Source: Phenylobacterium aquaticum
GTDB lineage: Bacteria > Pseudomonadota > Alphaproteobacteria > Caulobacterales > Caulobacteraceae
NCBI RefSeq assembly: GCF_947378715.1
Contig: NZ_CANCLE010000129.1
Location: forward strand, 1-11,698
Direction: 5' to 3'
Length of the DNA: 11,698 nt
Shown piece by piece: positions 6,723 to 11,698 of this stretch (position 1 is the first letter of the stretch; every line of letters begins with the position of its first letter). A program made the position numbers and the translations under genes. The notes beneath the pieces are model-generated. The model searched no databases. It was not told the origin of the DNA and saw nothing but the letters and a program-made list of their open reading frames with translations.

Positions 6723-6746
6723 GAGCCCGGTCTTGCGACCGGGCTC
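6723..6746. terminator. Bidirectional intrinsic terminator between the regulator and the OmpA-family gene
   Basis: GAGCCCGGTC (6723-6732) and GACCGGGCTC (6737-6746) form a perfect 10-bp stem with a TTGC loop, between two convergent genes. On the minus strand the stem is followed by TTTGCGTTTG, a usable T-rich tail for the OmpA-family transcript. On the plus strand the tail is CAGCTTAG, which is weaker. Confidence 0.75.
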
Positions 6747-6780
6747 CAGCTTAGTTCGGCGAACCTGCCGAGGATCGAGA

Positions 6781-7980
6781 TCAGAAGTTGATGTCGATCG
6801 TCGAGCGGCGGTTCAGAGGTTCCTTGACGCCGTCGGCGGTCGGAACGGCGAGCATGGTTTCGCCCTTCCAGTCGACTTGCAGGGCGGTCTGAGGAACGCT
6901 CAGGCCCACCAGGGCGTCAGCCACGGCCTTGGCCCGACGTTCCGACAGGCGGACGTTGTAGGCCGGCGAGCCGGAGGTGTCGGTGTGACCGACGACGATC
7001 ACGCGGGTGGCGTGGCCGGCGTTGGCGTAGTTCGCGGCTTCCGAAACCACCGTCTGGGCTTCCGGCGTCAGCACGAACTGATCGAACGGGAAGTAGACGA
7101 TGAATTGCTTGGCCTCATACGCCGGCGGAGGCGGCGGGGGAGGCGGCGGCGGGGGAGGCGGCGGGGGCGGGGGAGGCGGCGGCGGCGGCGGCGGCGGCGG
7201 CGGGGCGGCGGCGAAGGAGTAACGCAGGCCCACGGTCACCGATTGGTCGCTGTAACGGCCGGTGAAGTCACCCGGTTGCAGCGTGGAGGTGCCACGCGAA
7301 GCCAGGCTCATGTCGGCGCCGCTCAGATAGCGGTAGGTCAGGTCGACGTTCAGACGATCCGTGGCCTTCCAGGCCAGACCGCCGAGCAACTGCCAGGCGA
7401 AGCTGGAGTCGTCGTCGTTGACCGTGAGGTTCTGGATGCCGGGGTTCGTCGCCGAAACCACGCCCGTCACGTTCGAGAACTGACCCACGATGGCGTCAGC
7501 CTTGACGTGATTGATGCCGACGCCAGCGCCGACGAAGGGGTTGATCGCCGAGTCAGGCATGATGTCGTAGATGACATTGCCCATGACGGTCCACGACACG
7601 ATGCTGCCCGTGGGCGCGCCGCAGTTCGGAGCAGCCGCCGTGCGCAGCACGCCGGGGGTGCAGAGACCCGTCACAACCTGATTGGCGCCGCCGCGGAACG
7701 AATCCACGTCGCCGGAGCGATAGCCCCCTTCGAGTTCAACGCGCCAGTGATCGTTCAGCTGATAGCCGAGACGGGCGAAACCCGCCCAGTCATCCTTTTG
7801 CTTCAGATCCCAGGTGTAGGGCGCGCCAGCGGCGCTGTTGTTCGACGAGGTCATCTCGCCCGCGTCGGGCGTGTGATAGCCAAGGTCAACGGCGCCGTAC
7901 CAGCCCGGTTCTTGCGCAGCAGCGCCGGACGCGGTGAACACCGCAGCCAGGGCGGCCCCTGCCAGAAGTTTGAATTTCAT
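6781..7980 (-). CDS. OmpA-family outer membrane protein with 27-proline linker and peptidoglycan-binding domain
   Basis: The mature protein probably spans the outer membrane and grips peptidoglycan. The 399-residue precursor has a signal peptide (MKFKLLAGAALAAVFTASG, cleavage near A22-Q23). A beta-barrel domain of alternating aromatic strands covers about 25-256 (GWYGAVDLGYH at the start, SVTVGLRYSF at the end) and has two cysteines, C107 and C120, that could form a disulfide. An uninterrupted run of 27 prolines occupies 260-286. The C-terminal OmpA-like domain (290-399) contains FPFDQFVLTPEA, VVGHTDTSGS and NVRLSERRAKAV, with D334 and R349 in the positions that contact diaminopimelate, and ends NRRSTIDINF. 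The ATG at 7980 is preceded by AGAGAGGG at good spacing and starts the signal peptide; an upstream in-frame start at 8106 would bury it. The linker is unusually pure and long. The gene is monocistronic, with the terminator at 6723. Confidence 0.94.
   Translation of the reverse strand: MKFKLLAGAALAAVFTASGAAAQEPGWYGAVDLGYHTPDAGEMTSSNNSAAGAPYTWDLKQKDDWAGFARLGYQLNDHWRVELEGGYRSGDVDSFRGGANQVVTGLCTPGVLRTAAAPNCGAPTGSIVSWTVMGNVIYDIMPDSAINPFVGAGVGINHVKADAIVGQFSNVTGVVSATNPGIQNLTVNDDDSSFAWQLLGGLAWKATDRLNVDLTYRYLSGADMSLASRGTSTLQPGDFTGRYSDQSVTVGLRYSFAAAPPPPPPPPPPPPPPPPPPPPPPPPPPPAYEAKQFIVYFPFDQFVLTPEAQTVVSEAANYANAGHATRVIVVGHTDTSGSPAYNVRLSERRAKAVADALVGLSVPQTALQVDWKGETMLAVPTADGVKEPLNRRSTIDINF
7123..7203. repeat. 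Trinucleotide repeat tract encoding 27 prolines; G-rich on the plus strand
   Basis: Twenty-seven consecutive proline codons, mostly CCG with some CCC and CCT, read on the minus strand. The codon nearest the barrel end of the tract begins a run of nine CCGs. The plus strand has four runs of five G (7136-7140, 7151-7155, 7163-7167, 7169-7173) with loops of 10, 7 and 1, a possible G-quadruplex in the template strand. Length change by slippage would stay in frame in steps of one proline. Confidence 0.9.
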
Positions 7981-8002
7981 ATTCAGAGCCCTCTCTTGCC
8001 CT

Positions 8003-8027
8003 GTGCTGCGGCCTAATGACCCAGCAC
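8003..8027 (-). other. 5'-UTR stem-loop of the OmpA-family gene
   Basis: GTGCTG (8003-8008) and CAGCAC (8022-8027) can pair around a 13-base loop, just upstream of the AGAGAGGG ribosome binding site. OmpA-type messages often carry stabilising 5' hairpins or small-RNA target sites, so such a role is possible but not shown. An AT-rich TATATG on the minus strand around 8034-8039 is a possible -10 element, without a convincing -35. Confidence 0.3.
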
Positions 8028-8040
8028 CTCTCCACCATAT

Positions 8041-8397
8041 ATCAGGGAGGAAGCTGTGCGAAAGTGTCGCCAAGGCAACACTACCCGCCATTCTCCCGGT
8101 CCCCACGAATTAGTCGCCAGAACGCTACACAATAAACCCTGCTCCAGGCAACGCCGGGACCAGGGATAAAGCAGATTCAAATCTTGGAGACGCGCGCTTG
8201 GCGCTCGCCACCGACCGGAACCTCCACTTGGGAAAGACGCCTTCGCAACAACCCGAAGGCCTAACGTCGAACCCCGGTCCCGGTTCCAAGAAATCCAAGC
8301 CCTTGGGCGCGACCGCCTCACTTGCGACATAGAAGGCGCGTTTGAGGATCATCACAATCGGGTTCGCCCCTGCGTGGAACTTGGTTAAGTCCGACCC
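8041..8397. other. Intergenic stretch with no convincing gene
   Basis: About 360 bp lie between the OmpA-family leader and the antiporter stop codon. A minus-strand reading frame of 75-76 codons (8125-8352/8355) has no good ribosome binding site, and its third-position GC bias fades in the second half, so I do not call it. The DNA contains a clean hairpin (GCCTTCG at 8239-8245, CGAAGGC at 8254-8260) flanked by complementary GGAACC (8217-8222) and GGTTCC (8282-8287), which could be part of a structured RNA. A GANTC site lies at 8174-8178. CCCTCA/TGAGGG (8395-8411) forms a small hairpin over the antiporter stop codon, without a U-tract. No tRNA, tmRNA, SRP or RNase P signature was recognised. 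Confidence 0.5.
8239..8260. other. Hairpin in the intergenic stretch
   Basis: GCCTTCG and CGAAGGC form a perfect 7-bp stem with the 8-base loop CAACAACC. It is far from both gene ends and has no T-run, so it does not look like a terminator for either neighbour. An outer 6-bp pairing (8217-8222 with 8282-8287) could extend it. Confidence 0.35.
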
Positions 8398-10182
8398 TCA
8401 GGTCTTGAGGGGCCGCCGATAGCGCCGCGCCCGGCCGCCCAGCGCCTCGGGCCGGTTCAGCTCCTTGCGAATCTCATCCCGGCGCTCGTGGATCGAGGCG
8501 ATGATCAGCCCCATCGGCACGCCGATCTCGACCAGCACCGCCTCCGACAATTGCAGACTGGCTTCGACGGTCTCCGGCACCGCGTCCGTGGCGCCCAGCT
8601 CATAGAGCCGGGCTGCGTGGCGGGCGTCGCGGGCCCGGGCGACGATGGTCAGGTCGGGTCGCATCTGGCGGGCGGTGGCGACGATCGCCTCGACGCCTTC
8701 CGGCGAATCCATGGTCACGACCAGGGCCGAAGCGGTCTCCAGGCCACAGCGCTTGAGGAATTCCGGCCGGGCGGCGTCGCCATAGAAGATCTGCTCCCCC
8801 GCCCTGCGCCCCGCTTCCACCAGGCGCGGATCACGCTCAGCCGCCACCCAGGGGGTCTCGTGGCGTCCCAGCATGTCGCCGACCAGCCGCCCCACCCGGC
8901 CATAGCCGACCACCAGGACACGGGGCGTTTGCGGATCACCGGCCGGCGCGGGTTCGGCGGCCATGGTGTCGGCGGCAAGCTTGCGGCCGCCGAGCTTCAA
9001 GCCCAGGGCCGCGAGCGCCGGAATGCACATCATCGACAGGGTCGATGAGACCAGGATGGTCTGGCCCAGCGACCGGTCCACGACGCCGTCGCCCATGGCC
9101 TGGGACAGGATCACGAAGGCGAATTCACCGCCGGCCGCCAGCAGCAGCGCCGATTCGAGCGCCCCGCCCCAGGTCAGGCCGAACAGCCGGCCAAGACCGA
9201 AGACGACGCTGAAATTCAAGATCACCACGCCCAGGGCGACCCCCAGCACCAGCCAGGGCTGGGCGGCCAGCAGCGACAGGTCGAGCCCGATGCCCACCGA
9301 CAGGAAGAACAGGCCCAGCAGCAGACCCTTGAACGGCTCGATGGTCACCTCGACCTCGTGACGATACTCGGTCTCGGCCAGCAGCAGTCCGGCGATGAAG
9401 GCGCCCAGCGCCATGGACAGGCCGGTCACCGCGCTGATCAGGCCGGCGCCCAGCACCACCAGCAGGCAGGCGGCCATGAACAGCTCTTCGCTCTTGGCGC
9501 GGGCCACCGATTTCAGCATCGGGCGCAGCAGCAGGCGGCCAAAGGCCACCAGGGCGATGATCCCGCCCACGGCCGGGGCCAAGGCCAACAGCAACTTGGG
9601 CGAAAGGGTCTGTTCCCCGCCGCGTCCCAGCAGGGTCAGGGTGATGAGGATCGGGGCGACGGCCAGGTCCTGGAACAGCAGCACCGAGAAGGTGGCGCGA
9701 CCGGCCGGGGAGTGCTGGCGCTTGGCCTCGGTCAGGATCGGCATGACCATGGCGGTGGAGGACAGGGCCAGGCCGGCGCCGATGGCGGCGGCGGCCGTGG
9801 GCGGCAGGCCCAGCAGCATGGCGGCGGCGGCGATCACCGCCAGGGACAGGCTGACCTGCAGGGCGCCCATGCCGAACACGAAGCGCCGCATCAGCCGCAG
9901 GCGTTCCCAGGACAGCTCCAACCCGATCATGAACAGCAGGAACACCACCCCGAACTCGGCGAGCTGGGCGACCTCCTGCGGATTGTCGATGGTGAAATAG
10001 CCGAGCCACGGGGCCACATGGGTGAGGGCGCCCAGGCCGAAGGGGCCCAGCACCACGCCGGCGCTGATGAAGCCCAGGATCGGGCTGATCTTCCAGCGAC
10101 GGAACAGCGGCACGACCACGCCGGCGGTCGCCAGGAACAGCACGATGTCCTTATAGCTTCCGGGCGAGACGTGGCCTTCCAT
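8398..10182 (-). CDS. Monovalent cation:proton antiporter-2 (CPA2) family protein, KefB/KefC type, with C-terminal nucleotide-binding domain
   Basis: This inner-membrane protein of 594 residues probably exchanges K+ (or Na+) for H+. Residues 10-400 are the Na/H exchanger domain, with about 12 hydrophobic segments. They include ALSSTAMVMPIL, the LLFQDLAVAPIL segment (Q171, D172) and the Kef-like stretch GAFIAGLLLAETEYRHEVE followed by IEPFKGLLLGLFFLSVGIG. Residues 419-540 are a TrkA-N/KTN domain with the nucleotide-binding glycines GYGRVGR and an acidic residue at strand two (AAERD), then GDAARPEFL as in Kef proteins. The C-terminus is short and basic. ATG at 10182 is chosen because AAGGAG lies 5 bases upstream; an upstream in-frame start at 10380 would add 66 residues of non-membrane, low-complexity sequence overlapping the divergent gene. 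No KefF/KefG-like partner gene is adjacent, so glutathione gating cannot be assumed. Confidence 0.93.
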   Translation of the reverse strand: MEGHVSPGSYKDIVLFLATAGVVVPLFRRWKISPILGFISAGVVLGPFGLGALTHVAPWLGYFTIDNPQEVAQLAEFGVVFLLFMIGLELSWERLRLMRRFVFGMGALQVSLSLAVIAAAAMLLGLPPTAAAAIGAGLALSSTAMVMPILTEAKRQHSPAGRATFSVLLFQDLAVAPILITLTLLGRGGEQTLSPKLLLALAPAVGGIIALVAFGRLLLRPMLKSVARAKSEELFMAACLLVVLGAGLISAVTGLSMALGAFIAGLLLAETEYRHEVEVTIEPFKGLLLGLFFLSVGIGLDLSLLAAQPWLVLGVALGVVILNFSVVFGLGRLFGLTWGGALESALLLAAGGEFAFVILSQAMGDGVVDRSLGQTILVSSTLSMMCIPALAALGLKLGGRKLAADTMAAEPAPAGDPQTPRVLVVGYGRVGRLVGDMLGRHETPWVAAERDPRLVEAGRRAGEQIFYGDAARPEFLKRCGLETASALVVTMDSPEGVEAIVATARQMRPDLTIVARARDARHAARLYELGATDAVPETVEASLQLSEAVLVEIGVPMGLIIASIHERRDEIRKELNRPEALGGRARRYRRPLKT

Positions 10183-10229
10183 GCGAACTCCTTGGCGGTA
10201 TGGGCCCACTATGCCCGCTAAGCCCGCCC

Positions 10230-10259
10230 TTGCGGAACCCGACTTCGCACGCCTAAGAC
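10230..10259 (+). promoter_or_regulatory. Weak candidate promoter of the copper chaperone gene
   Basis: TTGCGGA (10230-10236) and CCTAAGAC (10252-10259) are separated by 15 bp and partly resemble the Caulobacter housekeeping elements. The 124-bp divergent gap must hold promoters for both neighbouring genes. No copper-regulator (CueR or CopY-like) dyad was recognised in it. Confidence 0.3.
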
Positions 10260-10306
10260 GCCCCGCGGCCCGTCCTGTTCCTTGGCGCGGCCCCAGGAGC
10301 CCGCTC

Positions 10307-10801
10307 ATGCGATCCGCCTTCCCCGCCGCCTTCGCCGCGACCGCCGTCCTGCTCGCACCCGCCGCCCACGCCGCCGCCAAGGCCAGCGCGGTCGAGGTCG
10401 TTCAGCCCTGGAGCCGGCCGGCCGCCGTCGGAACCAATGGCGCCGGCTTCATGACCCTGACCAATCACGGCAAGGCGCCTGAGACCCTGATGTCGGTGGA
10501 GACGCCCGCCGCGACCCAGGCCCAGATGCACCAGACCTCCATGGCCGGCGGGATCATGTCGATGAAGCGGCTGGACGCAGGCCTGGCCCTCGCGCCCGGC
10601 CAGACCGTGACTTTCGCGCCGGGTGGCTACCACCTGATGCTGATCGGCCTGACCAAGGCGCTGAACGCCGGCGACAAGGTTCCCGCCACCCTGGTGTTCG
10701 CCAGCGGCGCGCGGATCAAGATCGCCTTCCTGGTGGGCTCCGGTCCCCAGGCGCCCGGCGCCATGCCGATGGACATGCCCATGGACCACATGCGCCACTG
10801 A
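10307..10801 (+). CDS. Periplasmic copper chaperone, PCuAC family (DUF461), with Met/His-rich tail
   Basis: PCuAC proteins bind Cu(I) in the periplasm and help deliver it to cytochrome oxidase CuA/CuB sites. The precursor has 164 residues: a signal peptide (MRSAFPAAFAATAVLLAPAAHA, cleavage near residue 22), then the cupredoxin-like domain. The copper ligands fit the family pattern: His in QMHQTSM, then after ten residues the Met of IMSMKRL, and later HLM in APGGYHLMLIGL. The C-terminus ends MPMDMPMDHMRH, an extra cluster of Met and His that could add copper-binding capacity. ATG at 10307 has AGGAG seven bases upstream and begins the signal peptide; an in-frame upstream start (10181) lies inside the divergent gene's leader. 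No Sco or copper-oxidase gene is adjacent, so the partner is not visible. Confidence 0.93.
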   Translation: MRSAFPAAFAATAVLLAPAAHAAAKASAVEVVQPWSRPAAVGTNGAGFMTLTNHGKAPETLMSVETPAATQAQMHQTSMAGGIMSMKRLDAGLALAPGQTVTFAPGGYHLMLIGLTKALNAGDKVPATLVFASGARIKIAFLVGSGPQAPGAMPMDMPMDHMRH

Positions 10802-10802
10802 T

Positions 10803-10820
10803 CCGGCCCGTCGCGGCCGG
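10803..10820 (+). terminator. GC hairpin after the copper chaperone gene, weak terminator candidate
   Basis: CCGGCC (10803-10808) pairs with GGCCGG (10815-10820) around a CGTCGC loop, right after the stop codon. It is followed by GC-rich sequence, not T, so intrinsic termination is doubtful. A new promoter-like sequence starts about ten bases later. Confidence 0.35.
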
Positions 10821-10828
10821 GCGCGCCG

Positions 10829-10858
10829 TTGACTTGGCGCGGGGGCCTGCGGCTTATG
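10829..10858 (+). promoter_or_regulatory. Candidate promoter of the acyl-CoA synthetase gene
   Basis: TTGACT (10829-10834) and CTTATG (10853-10858) have an 18-bp spacer, or 17 if GCTTAT (10852-10857) is read as the -10. The predicted start, around 10864-10867, falls at the left arm of the inverted repeat at 10861-10885, so a bound regulator there would affect initiation directly. Confidence 0.5.
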
Positions 10859-10860
10859 CC

Positions 10861-10885
10861 CTCCATATTTTTTTGATTTATGGAG
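10861..10885 (+). promoter_or_regulatory. Inverted repeat CTCCATA-N11-TATGGAG spanning the ribosome binding site
   Basis: CTCCATA (10861-10867) and TATGGAG (10879-10885) are perfect inverted copies around an AT-rich 11-base spacer with seven consecutive T. The right arm contains the GGAG Shine-Dalgarno of the next gene. It could be an operator for a dimeric repressor or, in RNA, a hairpin hiding the ribosome binding site. The AT content is striking against the surrounding GC-rich DNA. Confidence 0.55.
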
Positions 10886-10892
10886 AATGCCC

Positions 10893-11698
10893 GTGGAGGC
10901 TTGGAATTACGCCAACCTGTGGGAAACCGTCGCCGCCGCGACGCCCGACCGCCCTGCCCTGATCCATGGCGAACGCATCATCAACTGGCGGGATTTCGAC
11001 CGCCGCGCCAATGCCCTGGCCGCCCACATGGTCGGCGCCGGCCTGACCCGGCAGTCCAAGGTCGCCGCCTATCTCTATAACGGCCCGGAGTACCTGGAGA
11101 GCTACTTCGCCGCCTTCAAGGCCGGACTCGTCCCCTTCAACACCAACTACCGCTATGGCGATGACGAGCTGATCTATCTGTTCGACAACGCGGACGCCGA
11201 GGCCGTGGTGTTCAACGCCGCCTTCGCCGAGATGGCCGGCAAGGTCAGGGGCCGCCTGCCCAAGGTGAAGACCTGGATCTGCGTGGCCGAAGCCGGCCAG
11301 CCGGTTCCCGACTGGGCCGTGGACTATGAGGCGATCGTCGCGCCCGGCGCCGAGCGATTCGAAGCCGCCTGGGGCCGCTCGAGCGACGACCTGCTGTTGA
11401 TGTACACCGGCGGCACCACCGGCATGCCCAAGGGCGTGATGTGGCGCCAAGAGGACCTGTTCAAGGCCCTGGGCGGCGGGGCGAACCTGTTGCTGGGCCT
11501 GCCGCCGCTGGAGACCGTCGCCGAGGCCGGGGTTCGCGCCAAGGCCGCCGCCGCCGGGGCGCCCGACCCGGTCATCACCATTCCGGTCGCGCCCCTGATG
11601 CACGCCACTGGCCAGTTCATCTCCATGGGCAGCCTGGTGGCGGGGTCGGCCGTCGCCACCCTGGCCTCGCGCCGTTTCGATCCGGCCGGCCTGTTCGA
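10893..11698 (+). CDS. Acyl-CoA synthetase (AMP-forming, FadD/ANL superfamily), 5' part only
   Basis: The first 268 codons of an adenylate-forming enzyme are present; the frame is open to the window edge. These enzymes activate a carboxylic acid as an acyl-AMP and then transfer it to CoA. The N-terminus (WNYANLWETVAAATPDRPAL) is typical. The core A3 motif YTGGTTGMPKG is at about residues 171-181, followed by GVMWRQEDLFKALGGG, a sequence style I associate with FadD19/FadD3-like and related long-chain or sterol side-chain synthetases. PVAPLMHATGQF is the next conserved motif, with the HxxG histidine. The substrate cannot be decided from this part. GTG at 10893 is preferred because GGAG lies seven bases before it; ATG at 10887 is in frame (adding Met-Pro) but only one base from that GGAG. 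The frame lacks a stop because the gene is cut by the window. Confidence 0.92.
   Translation, partial: MEAWNYANLWETVAAATPDRPALIHGERIINWRDFDRRANALAAHMVGAGLTRQSKVAAYLYNGPEYLESYFAAFKAGLVPFNTNYRYGDDELIYLFDNADAEAVVFNAAFAEMAGKVRGRLPKVKTWICVAEAGQPVPDWAVDYEAIVAPGAERFEAAWGRSSDDLLLMYTGGTTGMPKGVMWRQEDLFKALGGGANLLLGLPPLETVAEAGVRAKAAAAGAPDPVITIPVAPLMHATGQFISMGSLVAGSAVATLASRRFDPAGLF

Noticed and set aside
6733..8016. 427-codon plus-strand frame with long Arg/Gly runs, antisense to the OmpA-family gene
   Set aside because: The Arg/Gly run is only the reverse of the proline repeat. The OmpA-family protein on the other strand has a signal peptide and a full domain structure.
7981..8106. Upstream in-frame start (8106) for the OmpA-family protein
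   Set aside because: It would bury the clear signal peptide that starts at 7980, which has its own AGAGAGGG.
8125..8355. Minus-strand frame of about 76 codons in the intergenic stretch
   Set aside because: It lacks a good ribosome binding site, its codon bias fades, and it matches no family I know. It is kept only as a possibility in the intergenic entry.
8260..8400. tRNA-like GGTTCG fragments in the intergenic stretch
   Set aside because: No matching T-stem, acceptor stem or anticodon arm could be built around them on either strand.
10183..10380. 66-residue N-terminal extension of the antiporter (start at 10380)
   Set aside because: AAGGAG precedes the ATG at 10182, the family N-terminus begins there, and the extension would overlap the divergent copper chaperone's start and signal sequence.

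Overview
The window looks like core chromosome of a high-GC alphaproteobacterium, most likely Caulobacteraceae (Caulobacter or Phenylobacterium type). This is inferred from the strong G/C third-position bias, a perfect CtrA-type box (TTAAC-N6-TTAAC) and GANTC (CcrM) sites in a promoter, and a minimal PutA paired with an Lrp-type regulator. The OmpA-like protein with a long proline linker also fits. I see no mobile element, CRISPR array, tRNA or rRNA.

Layout, left to right. Positions 69-1937 (minus) encode a class I ribonucleotide reductase alpha subunit that lacks the N-terminal ATP-cone. Its upstream region holds two NrdR-box-like sites 32 bp apart, GANTC, a possible promoter and the CtrA box. 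Transcribed the other way, 2251-2440 is a yybP-ykoY manganese riboswitch, followed by a TMEM165/GDT1-family Mn2+ exporter (2451-3017). The exporter converges on putA (3014-6124, minus), and their stop codons share the tetranucleotide CTAG. putA is divergent from an Lrp/AsnC regulator (6208-6678), the usual arrangement for PutR-type control of proline catabolism. A strong hairpin at 6723-6746 separates the regulator from the convergent OmpA-family gene (6781-7980, minus), which carries a run of exactly 27 prolines.

A stretch of about 360 bp with no convincing gene follows. Next comes a KefB/KefC-type CPA2 antiporter (8398-10182, minus), divergent from a periplasmic PCuAC copper chaperone (10307-10801) with a Met/His-rich tail. 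Last is the 5' part of an acyl-CoA synthetase gene (from 10893, running off the window), with an inverted repeat that includes its ribosome binding site.

Functionally this is a set of separate housekeeping units: dNTP synthesis, Mn and Cu homeostasis, proline use, envelope anchoring, K+/H+ exchange and fatty acid activation. It is not one system. The most interesting material is regulatory: the nrdA promoter, the Mn riboswitch with its possible expression platform, and the leader of the acyl-CoA synthetase. I found no convincing sign of a new biological system.
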